Assembly: GCA_000750105.3 (NCBI GenBank)
Contig: JPHH03000038.1
Location: 186,001 to 250,000 of the forward strand
Source: Tolypocladium sp. Sup5 PDA-1
Taxonomy: Eukaryota; Ascomycota; Sordariomycetes; Hypocreales; Ophiocordycipitaceae
Direction of reading: 5' to 3'
DNA: 64,000 bases
Made by a program: the position numbers and the translations under genes. Below are positions 62,108-64,000 of this stretch, one piece after another. Position 1 is the first letter of the stretch. The number at the start of each line of letters is the position of its first letter. A model generated the notes under the pieces. That model was not told the DNA's origin, searched no databases, and saw only the letters and a list, made by a program, of their open reading frames with translations.

Positions 62108-64000
62108 GTGCAGACCACGATGACTCACCCAGTATGTGCTGAGCAGCGGAGAGAACGGACGCGGCAACGAGCAAGAGCCTACCGAGAAAGGCGTCGCCTA
62201 CGAAACCAGGTTCAACACTATCAGGAATGCCAGCAAAATCCCTTGATTCAACTGGTCAACAGCCCGAACTGGCTAAGCCAAGAGCATCACGACCAGAGCC
62301 AGTTTCCAACTAGCAGTTCTCCTCTCAGCAATGTTTCTGTTCCGAGGCCTACGCCGAACCTACCACGGGTGCAATCGGCTTCCGACCACCAGGGCCCTTT
62401 ATACGCCGGTGATGTTCCCGACCCAAATAGGCCAATTCCACCGGACGCAGCCAGTCATGACGTTTCTAACCCAGACCTTGCCGGGCTCTCTCTGGACAGA
62501 TTCAAATCCCATGCCTCAACTCGACAAAATCCGCCAGTCTCCACGGCTCTTAGCGACTTGCACAATTCCACATCCTCCCGTCATGACCTTGGACAATTGC
62601 ACCTGAGCAGCCCCCCCATCTTCGGCCCTGAATCCCCTCCGCTGTTCCCGCCAAGCCCTTGTGGCTATGCAGGGTCCACTGCGAGCACCTCAGAGACTTC
62701 TGCAAATGCCTGGAGTCCCCTGAGCAGCCAGTCTACTCCAGCCAGCCCAGTCCTCCACGATTTTATTCAAGCCCTGGTAGCCCAAGAAACTAGAGGTGGC
62801 CCCGAAATCCTCGAACCACATAAGGTGGCGTATGATAAAGTGTTCCGAACCTTTTTTAGTCCTACATGCGGCTGTGAGTCTCCGGCCCACTGAGCCAAAC
62901 AACCGCTTACGCTGATCTGAAGAGATACTAACACGGATTCCGGCCAAGGTCAACTCCCAGCCGAGCTCGAGGAACCCACCCAGACGCACACTCTCCAAGA
63001 AAGGGCGCAGCATCTTAATCGGTTCATGCCTCCACTTTCATCCGTGTTTAGTGAGGGTGGCTCAAACGATCCTGGTTCTGCCGTCCCGCAATGGCGCCGT
63101 TTTCTCTCGGATCAACCAGTCGAACCACTCTCCTTTCGCAAGTCGCAAGCTTGCCTCCCTCAATCGATGGTCACCGTCTCGCGGCAGTGGGACATTGATA
63201 GTATCTGGATCGGCGCAAAGAGCCTGCAGACTATCCGGCCCCCGAATGACTTCAGCCTATGCTTCTTCCCCTCGGCATTTCGCAATCTCTCGACTGATCA
63301 GACGGTACAGCCACATGGACTCAATCTTGCACATACCAGGCACATTCTATTCGGCAGCTTTAATACGCCGAGCGTCCACTTCTCTGTGTTTCTATTCTTC
63401 CCTAATACTGTGCGCGGCCCCTACACCCAGACATCAGCCTCTAGAAACTCTTTGTCGCTTGAGCGGCAGAGGGACCTGTACGACCATATTATCATACCAG
63501 CAGCGTACGAGACGATCTCGGATCCCTTTCGCCAGGAGATACCCCTGTCATATGATATTGCATATGCAAAATCTCGCTCCTTCCAGGAGAAACCTAGTAC
63601 GGGCTCTTGGAGGGCCGATGACATGAGCCGGGCCCTGCGCCTACAATACACCCTCCCTGCTCGAGACCTTCCGGTCTTCTGGCAATCCGTAGTCGAGAAG
63701 GCGGATGCCCTGCAGATTCCAACTCGACGCGGTGAAACGGTTGCATACTTCAGGAATCCACGACTGCTCTTTCAGTCTCATGACCTCAAGAACAGCTTTG
63801 GTCGGTCGACTCTCGAAGAAACCCTGAGCCTGTTCCAAGACACCGTTCTTGGGGTGCTTGATCCGGCACATATAGACATTCGCTCTTGTTGGCTGGACAT
63901 TGGTGCCCGAGACTATGTTACGGATCTTCGATCCGGAGATCCTCCACGAAAAGAGCACGTCACCCTCCTTTGGAAAAGCCAATGCCACCAGTATTTCCAT
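62108..64000 (+). CDS. Large uncharacterised multi-copy family protein, 5' part (605+ aa, runs off the window)
   Basis: Exon 1 (62108-62873) and exon 2 (from 62949) join across a 75-nt intron (GTGAGT, GATACTAAC branch, CCAAG), phase 1. Exon 2 stays open for more than 1,050 nt to the window end. The N-terminus is strongly basic (EQRRERTRQRARAYRERRRL), like the basic region of a bZIP, but no leucine zipper follows. A Ser/Pro-rich region comes next, then CGCQLPAELEEPTQTHTLQE, VPQWRRFLSDQPVEPLSFRK, RQWDIDSIWIGAKSLQTIRP, RDLYDHIIIPAAYETISDPF, DLPVFWQSVVEKAD, YFRNPRLLFQSHDLKN and HIDIRSCWLDIGARD. The last blocks match the broken copy at 7644-9330. The intact frame and good splice signals suggest a functional copy. 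Function unknown. Confidence 0.72.

Overview
The window looks like accessory, probably subtelomeric, DNA of a filamentous ascomycete, most likely Hypocreales. The evidence is short GT-AG introns (mostly 46-75 nt, several with a TACTAAC-like branch site), fungus-specific families (HET, Zn2Cys6, Clr5-associated, Tad-like LINE, orsD-like), short interstitial TTAGGG runs, and many transposon remnants among intact genes. The order is an inference from gene content; no species can be named from the sequence.

Layout. 1-5089: an intact hAT transposon (834-3967) sits between two 757-bp inverted arms, each carrying the 3' part of the same uncharacterised gene. 6106-7280: a Uma2-like nuclease-fold gene. 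7644-15500: a graveyard holding a pseudogene interrupted only by in-frame stops, a dispersed repeat, two orsD-like C2H2 pseudogenes, a chromodomain fragment, a 15-bp minisatellite open on both strands, and a 250-bp hAT-type MITE with perfect 45-bp TIRs and an 8-bp target duplication. 15583-25506: a small F-box-like gene, a LINE remnant, an F-box/TPR gene and a HET gene. 26320-31123: a set of uncharacterised genes, including a divergent pair that shares a 212-bp promoter with three 21-bp repeats. 31943-38989: a C2H2 plus Zn2Cys6 transcription factor, a hAT remnant, a GNAT acetyltransferase, an uncharacterised gene and a SET-domain protein.

41396-52622 is the most interesting block. It has an 802-aa protein joining a coiled coil, a PD-(D/E)XK nuclease-like domain and an atypical kinase-like domain. 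About 3.5 kb further on, the same two domain types occur as two adjacent, separate genes (47291-48304 and 48565-49303). The nuclease-type gene there and a nearby 222-aa gene share an upstream block with a strong palindrome (AAACTGTG-N5-CACAGTTT). With the genes at 6106 and 27897, four PD-(D/E)XK-like proteins lie in one 64-kb window. I infer a nuclease/kinase accessory repertoire, possibly related to conflict or effector systems of the Crinkler-like kind; this is not proven.

52655-64000: a second and third copy of the dispersed repeat, a DCR2-like phosphoesterase, a Clr5-associated protein, a pogo remnant, a GT2 glycosyltransferase (Cps1-like) and, running off the end, an intact member of the large family whose broken copy lies at 7644-9330.

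Splice sites were assigned by eye from GT/AG signals, reading frame and protein continuity. Family names come from motif recognition, not from searches.
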